This document shows, piece by piece, positions 47,102-60,054 of a stretch of DNA of 64,000 nt. The DNA is from Orbilia blumenaviensis (lineage: Eukaryota; Ascomycota; Orbiliomycetes; Orbiliales; Orbiliaceae). The stretch covers positions 2,976,001 through 3,040,000 of the forward strand of contig JAVHNS010000001.1 of the NCBI GenBank assembly GCA_036872755.1, given 5' to 3'. The position numbers and the translations under genes are program-made. Each line of letters begins with the position of its first letter. The stretch's first letter is position 1. The notes under the pieces were generated by a model that did no database searches, was not told the origin of the DNA, and was given only the letters and a program-made list of their open reading frames with translations.

Positions 47102-48177
47102 GTTACATTTGTAATTATTAGTGACGGAGGCATACCCATCTCTCCTTCTCTCTTTTGTTTTCATTTTTTCATTTTTTCGTTTAGTTAAAGCGAGGGGTTC
47201 TGAATTCATATTTATATCATATATACAATACCATCTGAATTTTAATTTCGTGAACGCCACATGTGCGTAACAATATTACTTGCTTGAATTCTGGCTGTAA
47301 TCACCCTGCAGTCTGTGAAATTATAATTAGACATTCCTCCAAAAATGAAACCATCGGGAGCATGACACCTGCTAGATAAATACAAATTCTAAGGCTGCCT
47401 GGTATTTTCCGTCAGCAAACGCTTGACGTTGCAAAGTACCAGTCAATGCATAGTAATTATTGGTATATACTGGTGTATCTATGTACTAATCTGATGCTGC
47501 CCAAAACTAAAACAAATACGAAGGAGGAGCCTAGTCGGCTGCTTTAACTCTCTGCTGGCCTCCAGGTTTCCCCGCCATAAAACTGCGCTCTCTTCCCCCC
47601 CCCAAGAGAAAAAAAAAAATGTAAGTGGATAATGCAAAAGTAAAGGAGTTGGAAAGGACCTCAAGGAAGGAAGGAAGGAGAAAAAAGACCTGTACAAGAA
47701 TAGGAGGCGATGAAGGAAAGGAGAAATGATTGAACGACCAGGTGTAACCAACATAGCTAAAAACAACAAATTAAACAGAAAGCCCTAAAATTAAAACCCA
47801 TAATGAGAGAAGAAAAAAGCCCTGTTCCAATGTGTGGTGTCGCCGAAATATCAAGAGAGAAAAAAAAGAAAGAGAAAAAATATCAAGTATCGTGAGCCAC
47901 CTGCTGACTCCAGCTATCAGGTTGAAATGTAAATTCGAAGAAACAGGCCGTGATGTTGGGATTCGGTTTCAGCCGGCAATCGTTGTATAACCCAGGCCCA
48001 TATATGTCGGTCGCTAAGAGTTGCAGTCAACCCTTCTTGGTATGCAGCGGCCCGCCAATCATGTCCACCGAAATCCAAATCACCATCGTCAAAACTTGGA
48101 GAAAGTGTGCCAGGTTTACTGATCCTTCCCAAATTTCTGCGAAATACGTCTGACCTGTCCAGAAGTTACCCACGCCA
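47102..48177. other. Convergent 3' intergenic region
   Basis: Purine-rich A/G stretch at about 47580-47720. No supported ORF. Confidence 0.5.
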
Positions 48178-49072
48178 TTATAATATAACGCATCGGCAGC
48201 CCGGACTCGGTCTTTCGCCGGTCCTCCCGCTATTCCCGTTGAACCCAGTGAATTTTCCAGTCTTTGTTGTTACTTCATCTTCTGCGATATCAGCGGGCCG
48301 TAGGCTGAGATGCACGACATTCGGTGAATCGAGGTTTAATCGGCAGTCTAGAACCCAAATAATCGGTTTAGTTAACTTAGCTTGTAGGGGTGTTGTCGTA
48401 TCAGGAAGGTATTTGGAAATTACCCTTGAGTAAGCTTTTATCCTCCAATAACCTGCCAAGTAATATTAGACGTATCAGGTGCGGGCTGGCAGGTTGTTTT
48501 GTCATTAATTCCTCTACGGTTTCAATAATATCGATGTATCAGCAGCCGCTCAGTTGAGAGTGTTCTAAGACGTATCAAGTGTCGGAATAATTACCCTCTT
48601 TCCAATCCCTCCAGATGCACTCTTTTAGGTTGTATACCGTCATCATCATCGCATCTTCGTGAGGCACGTTGTGTCGCTTGATGTACCCCGGATTTAACGT
48701 GAAAGTGGAACGTGCGCCAGATAATATTAACAAGGTGATCACGATACCCGGCGTTGTGTCTTCGGGCTGTGATGACGATTCCGGTATGGCAGCAGAAATA
48801 GAGGATGTGATGGCATTTTCTTCGGATGCAGCGACAGTCTCTTGGGCTCCGTCGACGGGAGGACTTGACGTGGTGGCCAAATGGAGGGATTTCCTGGCCT
48901 CTTCTTCGAATCTCATGGCGGATTCCATTGCTAGAGGGGTTGTGGCGATTATCGAAGACTCAGGTTGGACGATGGATGTTCTTGGAGAGGTTGTATCGAT
49001 GGGAGGTGGAGGCTGTTTTGGAGATGTCGGAGAGGCCGATGGGGGTTGAGTGGGATCGGATTCCCCCGGCAT
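48178..49072 (-). CDS. UBL3/MUB-like membrane-anchored ubiquitin-fold protein (245 aa)
   Basis: Exons are 48595-49072, 48424-48513 and 48178-48347 (738 nt). The start MPGESDPTQPP precedes a disordered Pro/Ser/Thr-rich region of about 125 aa. Then comes a ubiquitin-like domain (Rad60-SLD_2/UBL3 type): GIVITLLILSGARSTFTLNP, ECIWRDWKEEELMTKQPA, IRLILLGRLLEDKSLLKDC and NVVHLSL. The protein ends in CRCVIL, a CaaX box with Leu that predicts geranylgeranylation, with a nearby Cys for palmitoylation. In the animal and plant relatives these proteins sit at membranes and recruit partners such as E2 enzymes. Splices are set by the conserved fold. The frame is open far upstream with a Pro-rich shadow, but 49072 is the sensible ATG. 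Confidence 0.9.
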
Positions 49073-51750
49073 GGCTCGTGACAGTGTCGGGAACAACGTA
49101 CGGGACCAGGATGGGTAAATTTGAGCAGATCTGGCGGAATAGTATCGACGTGAATGAAGATGAAAGTTTGGTGGCGGTAAGGCGACAGTAAAGAAAGATT
49201 CGTCCCCAGCAGGTGTGTATGTGTGTGTGTATGAAGTACGTATGGAGTATTTGTTTTCAAGTAAATAACAAGAAGTACTTAAACTTAAGTGAGTAAGTGG
49301 TGTAGCAAGGTGCAGTGACGGTGACAGCCCTGCGGATAGCCTTTCTGTTCGTTCGCGATGGGTGAGTTGAACCCGATTCAGGCAAATGTATTGACCCCAA
49401 GACACGGTACCGGAAACGTCTAAAGTCGAAAGAGCTCGTAGGTGAGGGTTTTTAGTGGTTGGTTGGAAGTAGCGAATACGATGGGTTATTATGTGGGTAT
49501 GCCAGTGTGAAGTAGGCTGTGATAGTGATACGATAGGACGATATAAGGAGAAAAAGAGGAGGCCGAGAAGGAGGAGGAGGAGGAGGAGGAGGAGGAGAGG
49601 AAAAAGAAGGAGGGAGGATGGAGATGGCAACGGAGATGGATGGAGATGGAGGTGAGGACGGGGATGGGGGGAAGGCCAGACCAGGCCGGGCCAGAAAGGG
49701 GGCTGGCCGGTGTTGTTGTTTTTTCTGCCTGGCAAATTCCACAGTTTGGCCAGCCTCACAACGGCGGCGGCGACAACGATGTCATCTAGATCTACTAAAA
49801 AAATATATATTTTTGGGAGGAAAGCTTATAAATTCGAAATTTCGCTCCAAGAAAACTAGGCCGGGGAAGAATCCGATCTGTCAGGATGCGGCGAAGTTAT
49901 CGGTCGGTCGACGGAATGACTTTGGATTTCAACAGGGGCCAGGGCTGTTCACGGCTGTGGTGCAGCTTAACCAGTACAGTGGGTAAAATAGCACTGATGA
50001 AGGCTATTGCATATGCATTCTTCTGCACGAGCACAGGAACAGCAGCGGCGGGGATGCTTGATTAGTTATATTTCCAAACTGGCGATGCAATGAATGAATG
50101 GGTCAACGAACGAACAAATGCAATGAAAGAGGTGGTATTAGATAGATACTAATTATAGCTGACTAGCCAGAAGGGAGTATCAACAATAGTGCACTTAATC
50201 AACATCAATCAGACTGCTCTTCCTGAGGTTATATCTTTTGGTGATACATAAACCTATAAGTAGAAGTTCAGAGGCATCTATGAGTGTTCATACTAAATCT
50301 ATAAATACTACAGCAGTAGAAAAGCGTCTCTCTCTCTCTTTGAGTGTATAATACGGTACTTATATAACCCCCCGAGCTGTTTGTGTACAGATGCGGACAA
50401 AACTCATATACATTCTCAAGTTGGTCAAAGTATATCACTACCAATAGGTATCAGCTTCTAATATTGTTGAGAATATATTTGGTCATGTCTCAAGTTTCGT
50501 ACTTCAAAGTCGACGCCTCCTATTTCAGTTCTTAGTCGGACTGTCAATAGTATAGGCATATATGGTACTCTCGCTTGTAAGCTGAGATGCAAGCTGCCTG
50601 AGAAAAAAGAAGTAAATAACCTCTTTCTGTTCTCCCATTGAGCGTGTGAAAACTGAACTTTGGACATCGGATCTGGGATTGCCATCGATAACCAGCTTGT
50701 CCGATTATCTGACGAGGGGGGCGCAGCGGCGTGGGAAGAGCGCGAGACTAGGGTAAATCTTGGTCTCATTGCAGGCGCTATGCATATGGCAATGTCCTAG
50801 GTACACCTAAAATCAGGCGTATCAATCACGAAAAGGGTTCATTCAAGAGTGCATCGATGCATATTAATTGATTCAATCAGAATCCAGTGCTCGAGCCTAG
50901 AACACACCGAGGGCAAGCTCCCAAGAGTTATGTTGGGGGTAGGTATGATAACCAACGCTGCTAGCCAGCTTAGCTTTGTGTGATGTAGATGAGGTTGTTC
51001 GATCTGGGAGCTCAAGCTCGAGCTTGGACTCCCGCTGATTCTTTAAATTTAAATTTAGATACAAGGTCAGTAAGTATTTACGTATTTATTCCCAGAACTC
51101 TGTTCATTTCCTTGTCTAGGTAAGTGCTACATCTAGATCTAGAGATGCATTCCTCTTGAAACCCCTATAAAAACAGGCCAGGGCGCAGTCCCAAAGATTA
51201 ATAAAAATTAAGTGAGGCCGGAGGGCCGGTCACATGTCATGGCTATCCAGCTCTGCAAGTGCAAGTTTACATGCAGCTGCGCAGCCGACATCAATGCCAG
51301 ATACATGCTATGCCAAGTCATATTGCTTGGTAATCGACGGCACTGGTGAACGGCTTCCCCACAGCTAAGCCCCAAAGCACCCTTGCCCACAATTACGTAG
51401 CGTTCGCAACCCGAACAGTTAACTGTAGCACAAGTGACGTCGAACCAGCACAAGGTTCTTACCAACTAGCAACTACACCGCACTACACAACCAATACACT
51501 GATATACCACTCTAACACCTTTTGTTTAAAAAGTCAATTAATTGCGATTGTAATCCGAGTCTTCATTGTTTCACGGCACGATGATAGAAGGTAATAAATG
51601 TTTTTGGTTGATATACTAGTTAGAAAATATATTATATTATATATTATACAAATGCAGCTATTCGAGATTGGGCTGGGGTAAATGGACTGGCCCTCAGCGA
51701 ACGAGGAAAAGGAGAAATTAATGATGGAAAGCTACCACTTCGCGAGTGGC
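49073..51750. other. Intergenic, includes GGA microsatellite
   Basis: It contains the upstream region of the UBL3-like gene, which on its coding strand is C/T-rich, and the 3' flank of the DUF6923 gene. No supported ORF. A TC repeat lies near 50326-50341. Confidence 0.45.
49569..49599. repeat. (GGA)n microsatellite
   Basis: About ten GGA/GAG units in a purine-rich plus-strand tract, reading CCT/CTC on the transcribed side of the UBL3-like gene's upstream region. Confidence 0.75.
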
Positions 51751-54257
51751 TTATGGGACTGGAAGCTGCGGCTTGGCGATTTGCCACACACAATGAGCGC
51801 CATCAGTTGAGATAGCGTCCAATTGCACTTGCGAGCCAGTCGAGACCGTAACTGGTTCGACCTCTGGGGTAAAGATATTGACTTTGAAAATCTGACCAGA
51901 CTTATTATGAAGGGCATACAAGTCACCATTGACATCAGCGTAAACCGAGCCAAAGGAACCATCCACAGATGTTTTGGTATCGTAGACCTTCAGTGTCACA
52001 AAGGTAGATGTAGTATAATCAAATCTGACCAAGCGGAGAGCGCTACCCTGAGGATTATTGACCTCGTCGGGCACCAGGCTGTATAAAGAATCACCGCCAC
52101 CAGGAATCGAAGCCCAGTCGTATGGGTAAAAATTGTCCACCGTCACTCGGCCGCTTCGGACAACTGTACCGAAAGTGCCAGTGCTGTTGAAGGGATTGAC
52201 ATCGACTTGTATCCAGTCCTGATATGTGGCACCTGCCTCAACAAACTCCTTACTCAAAACCCACATTTGGCCATTTGCATCAACATCAATCGCCGTGGCT
52301 TCCTTTGTGAAGTTAACAGAGGCGCCGAGGTCTACTCCTCTACCATCTCGAGCGATACGGACGATTCTACTAGTATCCCTAGTCATACCATAGATGTAAT
52401 TGTCCAACGAATTGTAGCCGACACCACCAAGCTGTGCGCCGTTACCCAAAACATCACCCCTGACAAGGGTTCTTTCTCCACTCGCGATATTGACGCTGTG
52501 GAGATTTTGGTTAATCGCTAAGTAGCCAAAGTTGTCGCATTCGAAGGGCTCGCCAAAAACTTCAGTTTGAATAGGAGGCACGATGTATTGAATAACAGTG
52601 GCTGTGCCATCTACACGAGTGCTTCCGGCACCGTCTGTTGGCTGAATTGTAGTCCTAACGCTGGAAGTCCAACCAAGGGTGTATGTCACAGTTGGGATAG
52701 TAGTGTATCTGATTTCAGTGACGGTGCCTCTGCTATCAGTAATCGTGGCCCCTGTGTCATCAGTAGGGAATGCTGTAGTGGTAAAAACGCCGGTTCCGAC
52801 TAGTGTGATTGTAGTGGAGGCTGGGACGCTGGGAGGGGTTGTGATTGTGCTACTGGTTGTGGTTGTGGCTGTGGTGGTGGTAGTGGTGGTGGTTGGAACA
52901 GTGGTAGAGCTGCTAGTGGTTGAGCTGCTAGTGGTTGAGCTGCTAGTGGTTGAGCTGCTAGTGGTAGTCGAGCTGCTAGATGTTGTCTCACTAGTAGTAG
53001 TAGAGCTACTGGATGTAGTCTCACTGGTAGTAGTGGTAGTGCTGCTCGAGGTAGTCTCGCTGGTAGTAGTAGTGCTGCTCGAGGTAGTCTCGCTAGTAGT
53101 GCTAGAGCTGCTCGAAGTAGTCTCGCTAGTAGTGCTAGAGCTGCTGGTAGTTGGCTCACTAGTAGTAGTCGAGCTGCTTGAAGTAGTGGGGCTGGTGGTT
53201 GCGGAGCTGCTAGGAGTTGTGGTGCGAGTGGTGGTTGAGGGTGTGGTAGTAGCTCTGGTGGTCGTAGTTGAGGATGGAACGTATTTGGTGACAGTTGCAG
53301 TCACAGTGACATACCTCGTCGAGCGGATGGTAGAAGTTGCTGTGTTATAGACAACCTGGGTAGCAGTCGAATAAACAGTTCCCGTGATGTGGATGGTAGT
53401 AGTCCTCCACCTGGTGGTTGCTGCATTTGCAATTGTTTTCACGACAGTCCTAGTCTGAGTCTTATACTGATTCACATAGCTTGTGGGTACAGCAACAGTC
53501 TTTGTTTTCAGTGGCAGTACTTTAGTGGAGACCTTAGTCTTGGTCACGAAGCAGCCTATTAAGGTTCGAAAACCGTTAGCGTCATGATATCGAAATACAG
53601 CTTCTCTACCCAGTAGGAGGGAATGGAGGGTGATTTTAACACTTACTGCAGGTCTTCGGGATGTTGTAGCGCTTGAGCAAACGACCAGAACTTCCAGATG
53701 TGGTAGGAGCATTGCCAATAACGGTGACAGTGGCAGTGGCGGTTCTTGTTTTAGTAGTCCACCTGAAGACGTATATAGGCGTTAGCGAGTGTACCTTGTT
53801 AATATGGTATGCTCTTAGGCTGTTCTTTATAGCCGTCGGTATTTCATAGTTTTTTAAGTTTGATAGTTAAAACTTACACAGTGGTCTTCGTACTCTTGGT
53901 GCTCAAAAGTGTCCTCGTGAAGCGCTGGGTCTTCCGGTTCGATTTGGTGACAGTCTTAGTAAGAGTGGCAACCTTGCAGGCAGTTTTAACAGTCCTGGTT
54001 GAAGTCTTGGTCTGCCAACGGGTCCAGGTGGCCTTCCCCTTCTTGACGTATGTCGTAGTAGTCGGCGCTGGCTTTGTGACAGTGCTCGTGCATGTTGTAT
54101 AAGGAATCTTGTTCGAAGAGAAATATCTTGAACAGCTGGATGATGAGGCCGCAGAATTGTAAAGTTTCAAGCAGCTGGCAGCGGGTTTAGAACAACTCCC
54201 CGCCACGACTGCACCGGCAAGAAGAGCCAGCTGCAAAACTCCCTGTAAGAGAAGCAT
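51751..54257 (-). CDS. Secreted mucin-like protein with C-terminal DUF6923 domain (766 aa)
   Basis: Exons are 53878-54257, 53647-53762 and 51751-53555 (2301 nt). The signal peptide is MLLLQGVLQLALLAGAVVAG. A short Cys-rich head follows (CSKPAASCLKLYN, SSSSCSRYF), then a Thr/Lys/Arg-rich region with repeated TxTK/TRTV units through exons 1-3. Next is a long Ser/Thr tandem-repeat stalk (ETTSSSS units, about aa 325-425), then a globular C-terminal domain. It starts at CDNFGYLAINQNLHSVNI, with LGGVGYNSLDNYIYGM, IDVDANGQMWVL and VYADVNGDLYALHN repeats of a beta-propeller type (DUF6923). It is probably a heavily O-glycosylated cell-surface or adhesive protein. I see no GPI signal. Confidence 0.85.
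52895..53170. repeat. Ser/Thr-coding minisatellite in DUF6923 gene
   Basis: First four 15-bp units (GAGCTGCTAGTGGTT type, about 52908-52965), then longer imperfect units of roughly 35-45 bp coding SSSTTTSETTS. Copy number is likely to vary between strains. Confidence 0.75.
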
Positions 54258-57200
54258 CTTGTCGTTTCGATTGTCCGATGGACTTTTTACACACCGCTAT
54301 CTTCGCTAACCTCTTATCTTCCAAAACGAGTGGAACAGAGATAAACCGACGAGGGTCTCGAGGATATCGACTGGTGGTTGAGAAAAATATACATAGCGAA
54401 GGAACATGTCAACCTTTTATACATTCTTCGTTTCTGAATGCGGTTATGGTGTTTGTATCCTGCACCCCCATTTTCTATCAAATACCTAAAGCGGGGTCCG
54501 TTGAGGTCCGCATCAATCAGTCATCCAGGACATTGCAATATTGATTGAGCTCTGTAGCCAGGGCGCGAAAACCGGTCAAATCGATCGCGCGATATAGAGC
54601 CAACCTCCTATCAACATACTGAAAGGGAAATCCCCTAAGGATTTCCGTGCATCGAAGTGCCAGGCCTTGTCCGGGGGCGAACGGAGGGATAGCCTAACAT
54701 CTACAAAAGTAATATCTTAGGATCAGCCTAGACGTTTACTTTTGAGACGAAATTCCGCCACCAATGGCGCTTGTTATGTGAGTACTAGCACATCGGGTGC
54801 GCCCCTTAATTAATCTGTCTCTCGCTTCGAGCTCGCTTTCTCCATCGAGTCTACCGTTTGACTGCCTATTCACCGGTTTTCCGATCATTCAATAATGTCG
54901 ATATTACCACAAACGGGAGGCCGTACGCATATATACTGAAATGAAGGATAGATATCAGGTCGTATCAATTACGACTACTAAAACCCCAGGCCAAAAGTGG
55001 CTGATTCTTGCGGATCAGGCAAAATTTTGAAGAAGCATTATATCAGGAAAACGGTCTCGTCATTCAGAGCGAAATGTACGCGAACCCCTTCTCCACTATA
55101 AACCTTAAGGACCGAGACATCAGTGAAGGCCACAAAATATATTTTTGGAGAATGTCGCTATTGACATGGGTGCGCACCGAGGCTAAAAGGCACCGGATGG
55201 CCAGAGTATATATTTCTTTTGGCTGGCGCAACAACAAAGTATTAGCATCGCGCTGGTTGTCGTCGCTGCACAACGCTCATGCACGTACTGCGTACTGTGT
55301 ATAGGCGCATAGGGCCCACCATGTTTGGTTCGAATCAGATATGTCCTACCGCAATTCAATAGGGGCTTGCTAGGATCTGGTTCGGATGAGCTCCATGGTA
55401 GTTTCCGGCTAGTCAACACACTTTTGCCAGTTGACCTTGTGTTATTTTTTCGTGGTCCTTTATAGAACGTCGAGGACATAGTATTAGGATGCATTGAAGG
55501 ACAAAATATTTGATTCAAACTTTTTTGTTTGCAAATTGTGAACTATCAACTTTAACTAATCATGATCCCAAGTTTTCCCTTCTCTTAGGTTCAGTGCGCT
55601 TTTAGTGAAGTTGGAAGTTTGAGTATTGTTGGCTGACTGTCGGCGAATTTTAGTCAGTTCAGAATTAACTTCCCCCCCTCCTAGACAGATATCGGAAAGG
55701 CGCGACAAGACAGCTCTAATCTACATTATGCTATTAAGAAGGATAGTCTAATGAACCCTGGCCCGTGCGACAATAAAAGGCAGCGTATTATAAACAAATC
55801 GGGCTTAGCCCGTCGCCAATTTCAAGCCTCAATTCCACCACTTGCTAACATTTTGTTTCGTTTGAATATGCGCATATGCCCCGCGTGCGCCAAGAACCGC
55901 CATAGTCTGTCTAATGTCTATATTTATCTTGAGGCTCCTTCAGCCAATTCTTTCTCTTCAAGCATCAATGCGACTGTTTACGAGAAAATATTACCGATAG
56001 CTTTTCACAGAAAGCTTTTTTTTTTACTACAGTTCTTCTTTCTTTGCAATAAGTCAACTATAGTTCCGATCGTTGGGTCTAGATGAAAGCGACGCCGATC
56101 AATAATGGACCAAATGGTTCTCCGTAAACGCACGGCTTGGAATGGAGTTTTCCAATTCTCTTTCCCGTTGAAGTTATCCGAGTTCTCATAAGTGCGCCTC
56201 CAACTAAACCATCTATGGGTAGCCCCACCAGCCGATGCTCAGGTTTTCTTTTGGAATACACATCCACCAAGTAGAAATTTTCCGAACCTAGATGGGATTT
56301 CGAAGTGTTACCTAAAGCTTATATAGTCAACTCCTTTTATATACATTTTTCTTAAAACCGTGCCATCAATGATCTAATGAGTTAGGAACCTAGCGCCAAG
56401 CCCCTGAATTACTTGAAATGTAAAATGGTCCCTGAAAATGACGGAGAGACAAAAAGAAATACAGTAGACCCAGCCCCTTGGCATATGGTATTCATTGAAT
56501 TGAAGGGGCGAACCTTTCGGTCACGATAACTAGGAACTTGTAAATATGCGCGCTAAGTACACCAACTGATTATGTGTTTGTATAGGGGCAAGGAGAACCG
56601 GGCCAGCGAATAAGCTTAAAAGCGACAAGCCATGCATGTTCCTAGTCTACTGCAGAGCAACAGCTCCTGCCGTGAACCGGACATTTTTCTAGCATGGCCC
56701 ACAGAAAGTCTAGAAGCCATTGTGCGGGCTATGCTACCCTCTACGAAATCCCAACAATAAGAGTCCCAGAGACTTTTCTGTAAACAGTGAGGATCTACAG
56801 GTGGGTTTGTTTATATAGAGATCCATAATATTAATGTTAAATGAGGGCGGTCGATAAGTCGCAATCATAAATTGTTTTTGTCCCGAGGACTATAAATTAC
56901 ATTGATTTATATTAATTTAAAAACCACGGGTAGTCGAGCCATGTCAGACTGGAACCAAAATTCGAGAAGTAATCCGTCAATCGCAGGCGGGATTAATGAC
57001 GAATGTTATTGCTACAAAGTTGCAGGAGGAATGACTTAGCCAGTCACACGTGCACACCACTTTTGTTTTTTTTGTTAGATGTAATTCAGGTAGCTAGCTG
57101 CCTCAAGACAACTCAGATAGGAGAGAAATCAATTTATATTATTTGGTTCCCATGAATTCAGCACTCCAGATTCGTTTATTCCAACCGAAGGATAATGAAA

Positions 57201-60054
57201 TGCGGTTGCAAATCGCAGCCGCTTGTGCTCAGCACCGACTAGCATTAGAGAGAAAATAATACAAGCCTCCTCTGCTAAAATGTCCATCTCGTATAATCAT
57301 GCGGGCATGCGGCCATTGCATCTTTGAGATATCGATCGATGGCGCCCGATTCAATGGCGTGATCGTTAAAGTGAGGGACTTATGTACGTAGCATCTATAT
57401 CGATTGCCCAACCCCATAGGGTTTGGTATAGTGGCACAATCCCGTTCAGCCTACACTCGCAGGCCAGCCTCCCCGAAATGCATGTCAAAATCTGTACTAA
57501 GACTTATTATGCCAATTAGATATATATAGGTAGAAAAGAAATCCATCGATGCAAGCCCATGTATGTATGTATGTGGACGGCATTGTGCGATTGTCGTCGG
57601 ATAGGCGACTTCTACAGGAATGGTTTCGATCAGCCTCATCCGTGGATGACGGGCCCACTGATGTTAGGCAGACTGTCAGGCGAGAGGAAGAACAACGGGT
57701 CGGCTGGATAGATTTGCCGTTGTAAGTTTGAGGGGACAAGCTATGGACTGCCAGTAAAGCTCATCCGCGAATCAAGATGTTATGCAAAGCAATACAAAGT
57801 CGCAAATGTAGTTTGTCTCGTTAAGGCTGGTTCACGAGACCAGTTTGTCTAGTAAATGTAATGCAGCTTCAACCCTGAGCAAAGTTTAATCTTGTCGACT
57901 AATATAATATAATCATATTGCGCAATTACATATTGCCCGATTCCAAATATTTAAAGGATCTACAGTAAACAAATGACCTACTATGCGCGCGTTACGGTCT
58001 AACGAGTTACCGGATTGCTATTCATTTAAATTTACATGTATTTATAAAATACTGGGTCCAACAATCGCAATTATTGACGCTGTGCAGCTATAGACTATGT
58101 CATTGTCAGGGTCTTCCTTATTTTATGATTAGCTGGCTGATAAGATGATGTTTTGACACATAATTTGTGCATAGTATACTGTTAGAACATATTTAGTGTG
58201 GGCCTGTGGGATAAATGTAGGCATAGCACCTCCATTCTAGATTGCAGATAATGCATGCATGGAAATTTCGAAAGATAAGAAAATTATGTTAGTGCCTAGG
58301 CATATAGTTGGAATCGTATGGAGTTAACGTTCATGGGTTCGAACTTTCTTAGAACCAAGACTTCAACTCACTCCGAAGTACTTCAACTGTATATTGTAAC
58401 TGAACTTCATACGGAAGTGGCTAAGTCTTGGGATCCGGATATTGATAGAATATCTCCTTAAACCGGGGTAAGGGCTCTGGAAGGGTACAGAGACCGATTG
58501 CGCCAACCGCCATAGGCTCTCAGTGTCCACAGACGATATTATGAATGGAGAGTAACGATAGCGGACCCCGATGGCTACGGTTACAAGCTAGTTTTATACA
58601 TATAATTTTTCAGTTTTCATACTAGACTTATTCAATAGTACAGTGGGATATAGATGAGGTAATTTTGAATTATTGTCATTAATTTTGGTTTTACAAGCTC
58701 AGTAGACCAAATAACACATCAAAGTTCGGTTCGAGACAAAAGTTATAAGGCATTATCGAGTGTTAGTGCTTGTACCATGCCGGAGTTAAGTTATTCCCTT
58801 CTCGTTCTAAATCTTGCTTTTGGAATCGGGACGGCCGTACAATAAGGCCCTGGCCAATGCTGGCCAACTAATATATATTAGATTTGTCTTTTAGAAATAT
58901 ACAAACTGTAAGCTGCATTTAATATTTGGTCTCGAGATCTCGTAAGCTACATTCTGAAAGACTTGAAGCTATATAGCCCTATAATATATATCAAAGCCTT
59001 TACCTGCTAGTGCAGTATTGCAATTATGTATACATATATGCATATACGACCTACAATGAAAGCTCATTGATTTGATTCGAAGCCTCCCGGCCCGAAATAA
59101 ATATCTCAAAGAAAATATTGAGGAACTCTGTACCCACTTATCTGCTCTTAAAGCTGCCCAGGGTGTATATACTAGCCCGCTGCGGACATCTAGTTGACCT
59201 TTGCTATTGGAATTTATTGCCGAGGGCCCAATTGCAATTGCCCTCTTAAACCCGAATGCTGAATTCGCCCGATATATCCTTTGGTTGCCCTCGCACTTCG
59301 ACAATTAAAGCTAGTGGCATAAAGTTATCACGAAAGCCATTCTGTGACGGCAATTGCAATCCAATTAGGTAATAGTTTGAGTTCACAGTCGGTGCTTATC
59401 CGCCACAAATTACGCCACAAGCCACATTTCACACCATAACATGTACATAGAGGTCAATGCGGCATTGGTCATATACAGATCGTACGAGATCGTTTTCAAA
59501 CTTACTGGGGTATAGCCGGTACATGTCGGCATATGAAGACGCATGTGGGAAAACGGGAAAGAGGTCGGCATCGGCATTGACATGGCATGCGCAGTCGAGT
59601 ATGTTACAGACACCTGGAATTGCATATACAGCGCAATTGCGGGTACGTCAAGGGGGCCATGTCCCAACGCCAAGCTCGCTGTGCCTCCAAAACCCCCCAA
59701 TGCAATGTGCGCAATTGCAAACGAAGTTAACACTCGAGCCCTCCCGCAGGCCCGGCCTGACCTGATCTGATCTGAGCTGAGCTTCCTCGTGCCATCTTAT
59801 ACGTCCGTCCTGGTCTCGCCGTCCTACATACGTATTATTATGCGAGCGAGTAAAGGGTACTTAGTAACCCCACAAAAAGGGATATTCTTTTGATCAGGCT
59901 TATTGTATTTGAATATTTCTCAGCTCGAATTCAATGCTTCTTACTTCTTTAGCTTCTTCTTCACCTTTCCCCTCATCTTCAGCTTCTTCTGTTGGTTCTA
60001 GGTATAGATCTGGTTCTGCTCCTTGTCCGTCTATCCGTGGAATCCGGAGCAACC
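54258..60054. other. 5.8-kb gene-poor, AT-rich region
   Basis: No ORF has coding character; the longest are about 110 codons, without ATG context, domains or splice support. The first part is the DUF6923 promoter and the last about 150 bp, C/T-rich, is the leader of the F-box gene. A GTAT microsatellite lies at 57561-57574. I saw no transposase or reverse-transcriptase remnant and no long terminal repeat. Confidence 0.5.
57561..57574. repeat. (GTAT)n microsatellite
   Basis: Three and a half GTAT units in the gene-poor region. Confidence 0.6.

Noticed and set aside
49073..49759. Long Pro/Ser-rich minus-strand extension of the UBL3-like gene
   Set aside because: It is produced by the GGA/CCT microsatellite and C/T-rich leader, has low complexity, and the protein has a natural start at 49072.
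52679..53350. 223-codon plus-strand Val/Leu-rich ORF
   Set aside because: It is the antisense shadow of the Ser/Thr repeat stalk of the DUF6923 gene.
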